Virus record (IMG/VR): IMGVR_UViG_3300005915_000957
Location: 1 to 21,419 of that record
Strand: one strand, 5' to 3'
DNA from: a virus
Length of the DNA: 21,419 nt
The notes under the pieces are model-generated. The model made no database searches, had not been told where the DNA came from, and saw only the letters and a program-made list of their open reading frames with translations. A program made the translations under genes and the position numbers. The stretch's first letter is position 1, and the number at the start of each line of letters is the position of its first letter. Positions 1-7,491 of this stretch are shown piece after piece.

Positions 1-920
1 TCCATAATATTAAAGGTGTCAGTTGCAGTTTGCGTAATAACCTTCGGTGCATCAGTAGTACCATATATAGAGGTACGTTGGTTGTTAATATGCGCATCAA
101 TAAGTCCGTTATTTATATCCTTAGTACCTATTTTAGTTTCCCTGTTCTTATTAGCATCTTTCCCAACACCAAACCGCAAGTCGTATTCTTCTTTAGCAAG
201 CATTTCTTCCATACCAGTTATTTTTCCACCAACTGCATTGTAGACAGCTTGCATACTGTATTCAATATCAAGTATTTGTGATTTAGTGAAGGTGTTATTG
301 GGATTTGTGTTTATATGTTGCATAAACTGACTCAATGCTTCTTGATTCATTGTGCCATCTGGACTTTTAGCTATGATTTCATTGAATCCATCTTCCATAA
401 CTTTCATGCCTTCGGGAGTTGCCATAGCTTGGAATGTTCCAATGAGTTTTGTATTTGATTCGAGTTGAAGTAAACCCATCTCAATCTTTTTAAACTCCCT
501 CATGGCTTCATTGGTTCCTACTTGGTCTATACTCTCAGCTATCTGCTGTTTAGATACTGCTATAGATTGAGTAAGCCCCTCAAGTTCAAGCCTAATTTTC
601 TCTCCCTGATTTTCATTTGTGACCTTTTGTGCATCAGCAAGTAAAATTTTCATACGCTTTTCTGCTCTAGCAACATCTACTTGTATCGGCAACAGAGTAT
701 CTATTTCTTGACGTGTTAATTCTGTAGCAGTTTCCGATGCAAGTATTTTCGCTGTTGATTCACGTTCACCAGCAGAAACTCTACGTTCCTCTAACGCAAG
801 CTGCTTGTCCTTATAATCTTTATCAGCAGCCATTAGATTGTATTGATGTAGAGCTTGTGCCATTTGAGGTAACGCATCACCTATACCAGCCATAAATTGT
901 CGGAATGTCAGTTTAGCCAT
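1..920 (-). CDS. Long helical, coiled virion protein (partial, runs off the left edge)
   Basis: An open frame of 306 codons on the minus strand, from ATG at 920 to the left edge with no stop. The start overlaps the upstream stop (TAATG). The visible part begins MAKLTFRQFMAGIGDALPQM and is charged and helical, with probable coiled coils (LALEERRVSAGERESTAKIL, EIDTLLPIQVDVARAEKRM, FKKIEMGLLQLESNT). Farther on it becomes less regular (MQHINTNPNNTFTKSQILD). No enzyme motif is seen. The context with two preceding helical or hydrophobic genes suggests a third internal or ejected protein, or a tail fibre/tape-like protein; the missing C-terminus may decide. Confidence 0.8.
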   Translation of the reverse strand, partial: MAKLTFRQFMAGIGDALPQMAQALHQYNLMAADKDYKDKQLALEERRVSAGERESTAKILASETATELTRQEIDTLLPIQVDVARAEKRMKILLADAQKVTNENQGEKIRLELEGLTQSIAVSKQQIAESIDQVGTNEAMREFKKIEMGLLQLESNTKLIGTFQAMATPEGMKVMEDGFNEIIAKSPDGTMNQEALSQFMQHINTNPNNTFTKSQILDIEYSMQAVYNAVGGKITGMEEMLAKEEYDLRFGVGKDANKNRETKIGTKDINNGLIDAHINNQRTSIYGTTDAPKVITQTATDTFNIM

Positions 921-1300
921 TATTCAGTTCCCCTTTCAGTAAACGGAACTTTTTGTATCATATCTCGTGTGTTTGCGAATCCAACATCTGTAACCTTATC
1001 AGGTGTAACACCACGATAACCAGCGACTATTGAACGCATAGCATCTTGTCGCTCACCCATTCGCCCATAAAACTTAGTCATACGCTTGAACGCTATCTCT
1101 TGCGGTGTCAGTTGTCGAGGTGGTTCTTCAGCGAACATAGATGTTAGTATACCGCCAGCTAATTGCATTAGACCGACAGCTATTGCGCCACCACCAGTAC
1201 TAGATAGGAATGCACCTGCTCCTCCAAGCAATCCACCACCAACTTTTTCGGCAACGTCTGGTGCTGCACCTGTATATAATTCATCATATGGATTTGGCAT
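920..1300 (-). CDS. Gly-rich hydrophobic virion protein, ejection-protein candidate
   Basis: A 126-residue protein. Residues about 18-58 are Gly/Ala-rich and hydrophobic (VGGGLLGGAGAFLSSTGGG, then IAVGLMQLAGGIL), able to insert in or cross a membrane. The second half is a charged helical region (FKRMTKFYGRMGERQDAM). The N-terminus MPNPYDEL repeats the NPYD motif of the larger preceding gene. Small glycine-rich hydrophobic proteins beside long helical ones are typical of podovirus ejection sets. Ribosome site GGAGGG; both ends overlap their neighbours by one base (TAATG), so three genes are translationally chained. Confidence 0.6.
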   Translation of the reverse strand: MPNPYDELYTGAAPDVAEKVGGGLLGGAGAFLSSTGGGAIAVGLMQLAGGILTSMFAEEPPRQLTPQEIAFKRMTKFYGRMGERQDAMRSIVAGYRGVTPDKVTDVGFANTRDMIQKVPFTERGTE

Positions 1301-2907
1301 TAGGTAGCCCTCCTTGACGCAAATTTACGCCATTCATCACCATCACCATAGTAGGCTCTAAAAGTAGCTTGGTCTTCTGATGATAATGACCTGTATTGTT
1401 GGTCGGTTATTTTAGTATTCTTAGGAGGTAATATCGTATCTCCACTATTTGTCGTTGCTATCATATCATTCACTAAATTATTCAAATCTACTTGTGTTAA
1501 ATCTCCGCTACTAAGTGACAGTTGGCTATTGAATACCTCAGTCATTACTGCGTCAGTAAATGCACCAGCAGCTTCTAATCCTGCCTTACCTTTCTTAGAC
1601 AACCCATCGAGATACGCAACGATAGCAGGATTCTCAAGCACTTGTAGCTGTATACCGATAGCTTTACCAATTTCATCAGTGGCGTGTTTCTCTTGCTGTA
1701 TCTTTAGTGCAGCGTTCTGTATCTCGCTACTCTGAGCAAACGTCAAGTCGAATTGTTCTGCTGTTTCAATAAAAGTAGTCTGGTACTGATATAAATCATT
1801 AGTAGAAGTTATATTAAACTCTCTTGCTTGTTCTAACAGATAGCTTCTTTGTAATTCCTTTATCCTCGTTTCTTCTATGCCATGTTTATCTTTTGCCCAT
1901 TGGAGTTGAGCATTGAACTGTTCAGTCGACCGCATAAGTGACTTGTCGAATTGTTTTATACCTACGTTGATAGTCTGTTGTGCTATTGACCTTTCCCACT
2001 CATCTCTATTTTCTGTAATCTCAAGTTGGTCATACATTAGTTCAAGGTTTTTATCAAACTGTTCTACTTGAGTAGCATTAGTAACATCAAATGTACGTGC
2101 TGATTCAGTTATACTTGCATTAAACTGTCTTACCTTTTCATCAAGGGTTAATAAATTAAACGCATCACTTGACACCCAATTCTTTATACCATCATTAGTA
2201 AAGAAGTCAAATCCGGCTGCTTGCATAGTTTCCGCAGATGTTGTCGAGATAGTAGTAGTTTCAATAGCTGCTGACTTATTAATTTCGGCAACCGCTTTTG
2301 AAGTAGTACTGTTTATATTAGCAATCTCAATCTGTTTCTGGAATCCACTGAGAGTAGTATTAGCATTTATCTGTGCTATTCTTTCAGACGATGCAGTATT
2401 GATATTAGCTATATCTCGCTGAGTCTGTGTTGTTATACCAGTACCATATATATCAGCACCAATAGCTGATTTCTGTGCAGCTTCCGCACCGACATCTCGA
2501 TAGATTTCACCGAGTCCCTGAGCATATATGCCTTCAGATTGCAACTTAGTAGCTTCACTAACGTCCAGTAATCCACCTTCACCGTACACAACTGCTGATG
2601 AACGTGCCTTACCCTGTTTCTGGAATGTACGTCTTGCTTGCTCACTGCCCTTTATTATAGCAGCTTCACCGACAGCTTCGACACCAGTACGCAATGTTTC
2701 TGCACGTCTTGCTATCTCTGGCTCACGTCCTGCTGCTGCCGATTGGAAGAACGCATTTGCTACACCCCCCGTATTCCCTGTTCTTAAATCCGATTGGAAT
2801 TGTGCGCTAATGACAGGGTCGATAAAGGGGCTTGTTTCCTGAAATGATGTTCCTTCCTGTCCTGTTTCTATTGGCACATCGTCATACGGATTGATATTAT
2901 CAGCCAT
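1300..2907 (-). CDS. Long helical virion protein with 11-residue repeats (ejection-protein candidate)
   Basis: A 535-residue, almost wholly helical protein rich in Gln, Glu, Thr and Ala. It shows 11-residue spacing of hydrophobic positions. The (I/V)-A-x-I-N motif occurs at about residues 166-170, 177-181, 195-199 and 206-210. Aromatic Phe recurs at 262, 273, 284 and again at 320 and 331, in QF(N/D)-type contexts. Hendecad helices either make right-handed coiled coils or lie on membranes. An internal protein ejected with the DNA, as P22 gp7/gp16/gp20 or T7 core proteins do, would suit the sequence and the location; it could also be a stiff tail fibre stem. The N-terminus MADNINPYDD shares NPYD with the next protein. 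It overlaps that gene as TAATG. Confidence 0.65.
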   Translation of the reverse strand: MADNINPYDDVPIETGQEGTSFQETSPFIDPVISAQFQSDLRTGNTGGVANAFFQSAAAGREPEIARRAETLRTGVEAVGEAAIIKGSEQARRTFQKQGKARSSAVVYGEGGLLDVSEATKLQSEGIYAQGLGEIYRDVGAEAAQKSAIGADIYGTGITTQTQRDIANINTASSERIAQINANTTLSGFQKQIEIANINSTTSKAVAEINKSAAIETTTISTTSAETMQAAGFDFFTNDGIKNWVSSDAFNLLTLDEKVRQFNASITESARTFDVTNATQVEQFDKNLELMYDQLEITENRDEWERSIAQQTINVGIKQFDKSLMRSTEQFNAQLQWAKDKHGIEETRIKELQRSYLLEQAREFNITSTNDLYQYQTTFIETAEQFDLTFAQSSEIQNAALKIQQEKHATDEIGKAIGIQLQVLENPAIVAYLDGLSKKGKAGLEAAGAFTDAVMTEVFNSQLSLSSGDLTQVDLNNLVNDMIATTNSGDTILPPKNTKITDQQYRSLSSEDQATFRAYYGDGDEWRKFASRRAT

Positions 2908-3159
2908 TTATACCACCCCTCCTGTAATTAATCTAACAGCAGTGTGATAAACTGCCGTTACAATAGCAGTTCCTATTCCTATTACATACTTCATATTTGA
3001 TTTAAATACCTTTAGTTCCGTTTTTATATCGTTTTGAGAATTATGTATTTTCTCCAATACCTCTGTTTGTTTTTGGTTCGTTATGTCAATGGTATCAAGA
3101 CGCTGGTAAATAGCCAGCTTATGTTCGTTCCAACCATTCCCATCGTCAGCTTTGTTCAT
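2908..3159 (-). CDS. Small membrane protein, holin/XhlA-like layout
   Basis: An 83-residue protein from ATG at 3159, chosen because GGAG lies 8 bases upstream. A GTG six codons earlier has no such site. Residues about 10-55 form a charged, probably coiled helix (YQRLDTIDITNQKQTEVLEK), and residues about 57-77 a single membrane helix (YVIGIGTAIVTAVYHTAV). Cytoplasmic coil plus C-terminal membrane helix is the layout of XhlA-type lysis accessory proteins and of some holins. No endolysin is visible nearby, so lysis is a guess; a membrane anchor for the ejection proteins that follow is possible. Its TAA abuts the next ATG directly. Confidence 0.6.
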   Translation of the reverse strand: MNKADDGNGWNEHKLAIYQRLDTIDITNQKQTEVLEKIHNSQNDIKTELKVFKSNMKYVIGIGTAIVTAVYHTAVRLITGGVV

Positions 3160-3220
3160 CGTACATTCTCCGTTCACTTATGCAGATTTGGGTTTGTGTT
3201 CGTACCAATCCATTTCAACA

Positions 3221-3249
3221 GGGTGCAGATGTGATTACCACCTACACCC
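3221..3249 (-). terminator. Hairpin at the end of the accessory cassette
   Basis: On the minus strand GGGTGTAGGTG (3249-3239) pairs with CATCTGCACCC (3231-3221): eleven base pairs with two G-U pairs and a 7-nt loop. On the plus strand the same positions would give two mismatches. The stem lies 15 bases after the stop of cassette protein C. The following sequence (TGTTGAAATGG) has no U tract, so this is more likely an attenuator, mRNA-stability element or processing site than a complete terminator. The rest of the 87-base gap holds nothing clear. Confidence 0.45.
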
Positions 3250-3264
3250 CGATTATAATAGCGA

Positions 3265-3858
3265 CTACGATACGACAGAAACTTCTTCCCAAACATAATA
3301 AAACACATAACAAGCCGTTGTTGCAAGTGTAGTATATGAACACACTGCCCTGCCTGGAGGTATAACTAGACTTCCATTTAAAGGATATATATTAGGAAGA
3401 GGATTCTCGCCTGCTGCCGCAGCATCATCATACGAACTAAATACTCTCTTTAGCACAGGACTTACAAGAGTATCAGCATTAACAGCCATACAAACTGAAG
3501 CTGTGCTTGAACCATCAAGACAGTTGTAAATTGTCAAGTCGGCAGTAGGAGCAGCTATCGAAGCTGTCTGTAGCCCGATTGCACCGATAGTGTCAGCAGC
3601 TAACATCTGACCAAAACCGAATTCATGGAGTATGACATTTTTCCCACTTGTAGATGGGTTATTAATTCCAAGTCCTGTCCATGTGGCTGTTACACCAGCA
3701 GTTGTGGCAACCTTTGTGCCACTTGATGCTGAGAATAATCTACCCGCAACGGCAGCAGTTTGGAGTGGGCCACCTTGTGATAATGCGATTACTTGTTTAT
3801 ACTGGTCGGCTTCCATTGGAACTTGTGAGCCTGTTTTAACATTACGTGCTGTAAACAT
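3265..3858 (-). CDS. Cassette family protein C: core domain plus C-terminal module
   Basis: A 197-residue paralogue of proteins A and B: YKQVIALSQGGPLQTAAVAG, VATTAGVTATWTGLGINNP, NVILHEFGFGQ. The middle diverges (LTIYNCLDGSSTASVCMAVN). The C-terminal module (NGSLVIPPGRAVCSYTTL, then ACYVFYYVWEEV) is recognisable but the most diverged of the three, so this copy is the oldest or most rapidly changing. Strong GGGAGG ribosome site. It closes the cassette and is followed by a strand-specific hairpin. Function unknown; a repeated decoration or fibre-associated protein is the likeliest reading. Confidence 0.7.
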   Translation of the reverse strand: MFTARNVKTGSQVPMEADQYKQVIALSQGGPLQTAAVAGRLFSASSGTKVATTAGVTATWTGLGINNPSTSGKNVILHEFGFGQMLAADTIGAIGLQTASIAAPTADLTIYNCLDGSSTASVCMAVNADTLVSPVLKRVFSSYDDAAAAGENPLPNIYPLNGSLVIPPGRAVCSYTTLATTACYVFYYVWEEVSVVS

Positions 3859-3890
3859 TTAATTCCTCCCTTTGAGTGTGTGTGTGTTGC

Positions 3891-4943
3891 TTAACTTCGT
3901 TCAATTTCTTCCCATAGAAACGAGAAGATAAATGCTGCTGTTGTGTCTAGTGTTGTGTATGTTGCTACGAATTGTCCAGGTTCTAAGATTAAACTTCCAT
4001 CAAGGTTGTAAGTGTAATCGCCCTGTACTGAAGGTGTAGAAGATGGTACTGACAGATATTCACAAGCACCGATAGTCCAGTTGACTCTTGTCACTCCGAA
4101 GAAATCAGTTGTGAATGTACCGCTTAAATCTTTACCCGCAGTACCGACAACTCCCTCAACGGTGATGGTAAAATCATCTCCAGCAAGGTTGTTAAAGGGG
4201 TCTGCAATACTACTTACATTATTAGCACCGCCACCGCCCCAATCAGCATCTTCGCCTGTTCCATCACCGTCAGCATTGTTATTACCCTCTGCATTAACTA
4301 TATACTGAAAATCAGCAGTATCACTTCCATAAATAAGATTATTCTCAGAAGTCGAAACAACATTACCGAAGTAAATACCAACATCTTGACCAACAATAGT
4401 ATTATTTGCCAGAATAAAGTTAGTTAAAGCAAAATTCCACTGTATCCCAAAACTAGCACCAGCATAGATAATGTTATTATATATTTGAAGACCTTCAACA
4501 TCTTTATCTGATATATTAATTCCAACCGCTAAGCCTTTAAGGATATTTCTTCTGATTATAAAAGTGAAGTCTGTTGAAATACCTACCGTATAAATACCAA
4601 TAAGAGGGGCCGAGGTTCCTTCCATAAGAACTATACCCTCTATAATTACAGTACCGGCTCCCTCCATTTCCATATCTAAACATTCACCGGTGTAATTACA
4701 AGTGAATCTTGCTCCCGTAGAGCCATCAGTAGTAGTTGGGAAACTTGCAGGTAGAACATGAAGCGTATATCCACCTAATGTTTCGGTAACAGCCGATGGG
4801 CAAGATGATTCAGTAAATGCACTTGCGTCAACAGTACAGGTTACATCGCCAGTAAGATTTCCTAAATCATCCCAGAAACTTGCCCAAGATGAATATGTTC
4901 CTGCTGAGAGTTTTATTGTGACGTTCCCTGTAGTTAATGGCAT
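3891..4943 (-). CDS. Beta-helix-like virion protein carrying the cassette C-terminal module
   Basis: A 350-residue protein. Residues about 1-100 are Thr/Ser-rich strands. Residues about 100-210 show the short-strand and Asn-rich repeats of a right-handed parallel beta-helix: IIRRNILKGLAVGINI, LQIYNNIIYAGASFGIQW, ILANNTIVGQDVGIYFG and SENNLIYGSDTADF. Such folds form tailspikes and surface-binding fibres, but no catalytic pair is evident. Residues about 305-350 (YTYNLDGSLILEPGQFVATY, then TTAAFIFSFLWEEI) are clearly the same module that ends cassette proteins A and C. Thus this is a fusion of a beta-helix and a module borrowed from the neighbouring family. Ribosome site GGAG; the ATG overlaps the upstream stop. 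Confidence 0.72.
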   Translation of the reverse strand: MPLTTGNVTIKLSAGTYSSWASFWDDLGNLTGDVTCTVDASAFTESSCPSAVTETLGGYTLHVLPASFPTTTDGSTGARFTCNYTGECLDMEMEGAGTVIIEGIVLMEGTSAPLIGIYTVGISTDFTFIIRRNILKGLAVGINISDKDVEGLQIYNNIIYAGASFGIQWNFALTNFILANNTIVGQDVGIYFGNVVSTSENNLIYGSDTADFQYIVNAEGNNNADGDGTGEDADWGGGGANNVSSIADPFNNLAGDDFTITVEGVVGTAGKDLSGTFTTDFFGVTRVNWTIGACEYLSVPSSTPSVQGDYTYNLDGSLILEPGQFVATYTTLDTTAAFIFSFLWEEIERS

Positions 4944-5296
4944 TATATTTTCTCCATAGTAAGAACTCCACTACTTTGCGCTATAAATATAGAGCTGTAT
5001 TTGCTTATGTCATTCCACGTATTAAGCGTTTTTATAGGAATATTCGCATCAACATCATATGTTTGTTTCCTGTATTTTTTAACAACAGTCATACCCAATA
5101 CAAGAGCAGTTTCAGGCTCACACATAATGTTTGCTTCTTTCTCTGTGCAGTCAATACGTACAATACCATAATGTTTACGCTCGTTTGTGCCCCAGCTCCA
5201 CCCATTAGGTTTGTATGTGATAAAATCACCCTTTTTCGATACTGCACCTTTACCTGGTTTGTCTGGTTTATCTTCAAGCCTTACGAGAAATTCCAT
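4943..5296 (-). CDS. Small basic protein of unknown function, inserted in the paralogue cassette
   Basis: A 117-residue protein from ATG at 5296. A TTG one codon upstream is possible, but the ATG has better spacing (7 nt) from AAGGA. It is Lys-rich with mixed strands: KGDFITYKPNGWSWGTNER, HYGIVRIDCTEKEAN, then MCEPETALVLGM and VDANIPIKTLNTWND. The G-D-x-I-T-x-x-P-x-G-W-x-W-G segment followed by I-V-R-I-D recalls small phage proteins that recur beside structural genes, but I cannot give a named family. Its stop overlaps the start of the beta-helix gene (TAATG), so the two are probably translated together. No relation to the paralogues is visible. Confidence 0.6.
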   Translation of the reverse strand: MEFLVRLEDKPDKPGKGAVSKKGDFITYKPNGWSWGTNERKHYGIVRIDCTEKEANIMCEPETALVLGMTVVKKYRKQTYDVDANIPIKTLNTWNDISKYSSIFIAQSSGVLTMEKI

Positions 5297-5312
5297 CAAG
5301 AAATCCTTTTAT

Positions 5313-5744
5313 TTATGTTATATCTGTTGTACCGTATACACCGAACACGTCATACAGTACGGGTGTATCTATAGTCTGACCTGCGGTGGTTACTGCGATA
5401 GATGGTTTGCCACTTGCCAATCGCTTATTTGGTGTCAACGATTCTGTTAATGATGTTTCGCCCACCATAAGCCCTACTGCACCCGCCTTACTTCCTGTTG
5501 TTGCTAGTGCGTATCCAAACTTATGTATAACAATGTTCTTACCGCTACCAGCAGGATTGCCAATAGCTAACCCAGTGAATGTAGTCGCTAGACCTGCGGT
5601 GGTTGCTACAGCCGATTGGTTAGCGATACTGAAGAGTCGTCCTTCTTCACTTGCTTGTTGTAGATTCCCGCCTTGTGAAAGGGTTATTGTTTTTTGATAA
5701 CCATCAGATTCAGGCCGCCCTATGGGTTTTGCTTTAGCTGTCAT
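5313..5744 (-). CDS. Cassette family protein B: core domain only, C-terminal module missing
   Basis: A 143-residue paralogue of its upstream neighbour: KTITLSQGGNLQQASEEGR, TTFTGLAIGNP, IVIHKFGYALATTGSKAGAV, then DTPVLYDVFGVYGTTDIT and stop. It matches the core of protein A closely, but ends just where the shared C-terminal module would begin. The end looks clean rather than frameshifted. The missing module is found instead at the end of the beta-helix gene downstream, so a recombination event probably separated them. Start overlaps the preceding stop; ribosome site GAGG. Probably a virion protein like its relatives. Confidence 0.7.
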   Translation of the reverse strand: MTAKAKPIGRPESDGYQKTITLSQGGNLQQASEEGRLFSIANQSAVATTAGLATTFTGLAIGNPAGSGKNIVIHKFGYALATTGSKAGAVGLMVGETSLTESLTPNKRLASGKPSIAVTTAGQTIDTPVLYDVFGVYGTTDIT

Positions 5745-6328
5745 CTATCAACCTCTTCAAAAAGAAACGAGAACACAAATGCTGCCGTAGTAGCAAGTGT
5801 CGTATACGTTGCCACAAACCTACCGGGCTCAAGTATAAGACTACCGTCCAAATCGTACATGAAATTACCTTGTAGACTTAACCCTGTGTCGGTGCCCTCT
5901 GTGCCATAGGATGCAAAAGTATCATATAATACTGGTGTTCCTATAGTCTGTCCAGCTGTTGCTATAGCTACTGATGGGTTACTGCTTGCTAACCGCTTTG
6001 CAGGTATTAGCGAAGCTGTCAATGATGTTGCCCCAACCATAATACCTACTGCACCCGCTGCTGAACCTGCAAGCGACAAAGCATATCCAAACTTATGGAT
6101 AATTAGATTTTGCTTGCTATCGTCAGGATTACCCACTGCTAAACCTGTCCAAGTTGTAGCAAGAGCAGATGTAGTCGCCACTGCTGCTTGATTCGCTATA
6201 CTATATAATCTTCCTTCTTCCGCAGCCCGTTGCAACTTACCACCTTGCGACAGCGTAATCAGTTTACTATACTGGTCAGCTTCGGGAGAAACAAACGAGC
6301 CAGTAAAGATATTTCTTAATAGCCTCAT
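5741..6328 (-). CDS. Cassette family protein A: core domain plus C-terminal module
   Basis: A 195-residue protein and one of three paralogues in this window. The core (about residues 1-145) has the signature SKLITLSQGGKLQRAAEEGR, then VATT...TWTGLAVGNP and LIIHKFGYAL, and ends in GTPVLYDTFASYG. It is followed by a module of about 45 residues (FMYDLDGSLILEPGRFVATY, then TTAAFVFSFLFEEV). Beta strands dominate. No known family is recognised. Similar small beta-rich proteins near the end of structural operons often decorate head or tail. The gene starts with AAGGGGAAA, and its stop overlaps the ATG of the next paralogue (ATGA). Confidence 0.7.
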   Translation of the reverse strand: MRLLRNIFTGSFVSPEADQYSKLITLSQGGKLQRAAEEGRLYSIANQAAVATTSALATTWTGLAVGNPDDSKQNLIIHKFGYALSLAGSAAGAVGIMVGATSLTASLIPAKRLASSNPSVAIATAGQTIGTPVLYDTFASYGTEGTDTGLSLQGNFMYDLDGSLILEPGRFVATYTTLATTAAFVFSFLFEEVDR

Positions 6329-6340
6329 AATTGTTTCCCC

Positions 6341-6541
6341 TTATGAAAGTTCGATTGCTTTAGAGATTGCCCAGAACATTCGCAGGTCAACTTCCCATGT
6401 GCCATTATTCCAGATATATACTGCGCCTGTGTCAAGTTCTGTGAACTTACTTCCAGCACCCATACCTGTTGTCGGTTTTTCATCACCAGAGCTTCCAACA
6501 AAGTTGTGGACACTTTCCATATTTATTCTAGAAACTGTCAT
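6341..6541 (-). CDS. Short virion accessory protein with fibre-tip-like motif
   Basis: A 66-residue protein. The central region (DEKPTTGMGAGSKFTELDTG followed by AVYIWNNGTWE) matches a motif common in phage tail and baseplate proteins, in which K-P-T...G-S-x-F-x-E-x-D-T-G forms a small beta domain before a Y-x-W/N-G turn. AGGAGG stands four bases before the ATG. A different frame starting at 6513 overlaps it but has no ribosome site and an implausible reading. It opens the block of paralogous genes that follows and may attach to the same structure. Confidence 0.65.
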   Translation of the reverse strand: MTVSRINMESVHNFVGSSGDEKPTTGMGAGSKFTELDTGAVYIWNNGTWEVDLRMFWAISKAIELS

Positions 6542-6591
6542 GTTACCTCCTGCTGTTGTGTGTTAGTTTGTTCATTATGCTTTCAATATCT

Positions 6592-6672
6592 TTATTGTAG
6601 TACGAGTGATTTCCATTCTGTTGCAACATATACGTATAATGTGGTTAATATTGTAATTACTAATTTCTGCAT
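6592..6672 (-). CDS. 26-residue membrane peptide
   Basis: A 27-codon frame in an otherwise empty 155-base gap. It starts at an ATG with an extended AGGAGGAG ribosome site (6685-6678) five bases upstream. The peptide begins MQKLVITILTTLYVYVA, a hydrophobic helix, and ends with a mixed polar and hydrophobic tail (TEWKSLVLQ). A single short membrane segment of this size could belong to a small holin-like, antiholin or toxin-like peptide, but nothing identifies it. The ribosome site is among the strongest in the window, which argues that it is translated. Confidence 0.5.
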   Translation of the reverse strand: MQKLVITILTTLYVYVATEWKSLVLQ

Positions 6673-6677
6673 GTAAT

Positions 6678-6685
6678 CTCCTCCT
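6678..6685 (-). promoter_or_regulatory. Strong ribosome site supporting the 26-codon gene
   Basis: AGGAGGAG on the minus strand lies five bases before the ATG at 6672. It is stronger than the sites of several certain genes here and is the main reason to accept the very short frame. Confidence 0.6.
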
Positions 6686-6696
6686 GTTAAATTACT

Positions 6697-6900
6697 TCAA
6701 CTCAACAATGTTATCTTTTCTCCAACAGTCATGTTCTTAACCTTGTCTACTGCTTGGTCGTTAAGGTATTGTAGTATTTGATTCCTCATGGTATTCTTTG
6801 CGTGAGTATTTACTATTTCTTCAGGTGTCTTGCCTAGTAACTCAGCAATCTTGACCAGCACATCATTTTCTGTTTCCGTTAAACTGATTGCATAATCCAT
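6697..6900 (-). CDS. Small helical protein of unknown function
   Basis: A 67-residue protein with no membrane segment, predicted by eye to be a bundle of helices: TETENDVLVKIAELLGK, TPEEIVNTHAKNTMRNQIL and QAVDKVKNMTVGEKI. A good AGGAG ribosome site lies 5 bases before the ATG. Length and charge pattern resemble small phage chaperone or linker proteins, but no family is recognised. It separates larger beta-rich virion genes and precedes a 26-codon membrane peptide gene. Confidence 0.6.
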   Translation of the reverse strand: MDYAISLTETENDVLVKIAELLGKTPEEIVNTHAKNTMRNQILQYLNDQAVDKVKNMTVGEKITLLS

Positions 6901-6912
6901 TATAGCTCCTGT

Positions 6913-7479
6913 TTAAGTTTCAAGTCCTTGATAATATGATACGCCAACATAATAATCAACTGTATTATTATCTGAATTTGATACTCTTGCTGCAAGTCTT
7001 GCACTTGCTGCTACCTTTATCGGTATTGGCAATGTGAAAACAGTAGCTGGTGCAATTCCAACAGCACTTTCAACTCCAAACCCACCAGAAAATCTAATCT
7101 TTGTTACTTCAGCTGCTCCTGCTCCGACACCAACTTCTACAACAAAACTTGCATCAACAGTAGTCGTCTGTCTAGTAACACTTATTGAGCATATCCAACT
7201 ATCCGCAGAAAGTGATGCGTCAACCTGCACCCACGCACCAAAAGTATTAACATTAGCAGATGCACAAACAACCGCAGTAGGTGTACCAGTTGCTCCGTCT
7301 TGAACTATAGTTCCTGTTGTTGTCGTAGATGCGGTAGATACATTTGTGTCTATAGCGTCAACTGCGGTTTGTAAATTCACTATATCTGTTGACACATCTG
7401 TATCAGTAGGTGTACCAATTAAACCATTGATTAAATCTTTTACTTTCCGCCACAGTTCCCAAGATGATTTCATTGCCAT
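6913..7479 (-). CDS. Virion protein with helical stalk and beta-sandwich C-terminal domain
   Basis: A 188-residue protein. Residues about 1-60 are helical, including a probable coiled segment (STDIVNLQTAVDAIDTNVST). Residues about 62-188 are beta-rich (WICSISVTRQTTTVDASFVV, VFTLPIPIKVAASARLAARV, VDYYVGVSYYQG). The short N-terminal helix plus beta sandwich is the architecture of a small trimeric or decorating virion protein. The motif order PIPIKV...RLAARVS...YY resembles beta-sandwich domains of phage accessory structural proteins in general terms. The ribosome site AAGGAGAT is near perfect. Function is inferred from shape and location only. Confidence 0.65.
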   Translation of the reverse strand: MAMKSSWELWRKVKDLINGLIGTPTDTDVSTDIVNLQTAVDAIDTNVSTASTTTTGTIVQDGATGTPTAVVCASANVNTFGAWVQVDASLSADSWICSISVTRQTTTVDASFVVEVGVGAGAAEVTKIRFSGGFGVESAVGIAPATVFTLPIPIKVAASARLAARVSNSDNNTVDYYVGVSYYQGLET

Positions 7480-7491
7480 AATTTATCTCCT

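Noticed and set aside
16-281. Plus-strand frames near the left edge
   Set aside because: They lie antisense to a continuous minus-strand gene with a proper overlapping start and have no ribosome site or protein-like composition.
3178-3213. An 11-codon frame (MDWYEHKPKSA) before the small membrane protein
   Set aside because: It reads like protein and ends right before the GTG, but there is no usable ribosome site and it is too short to support alone.
6325-6513. Alternative minus-strand frame overlapping the 66-residue gene
   Set aside because: No ribosome site before its ATG, and the competing frame has AGGAGG at ideal spacing and a recognisable motif.
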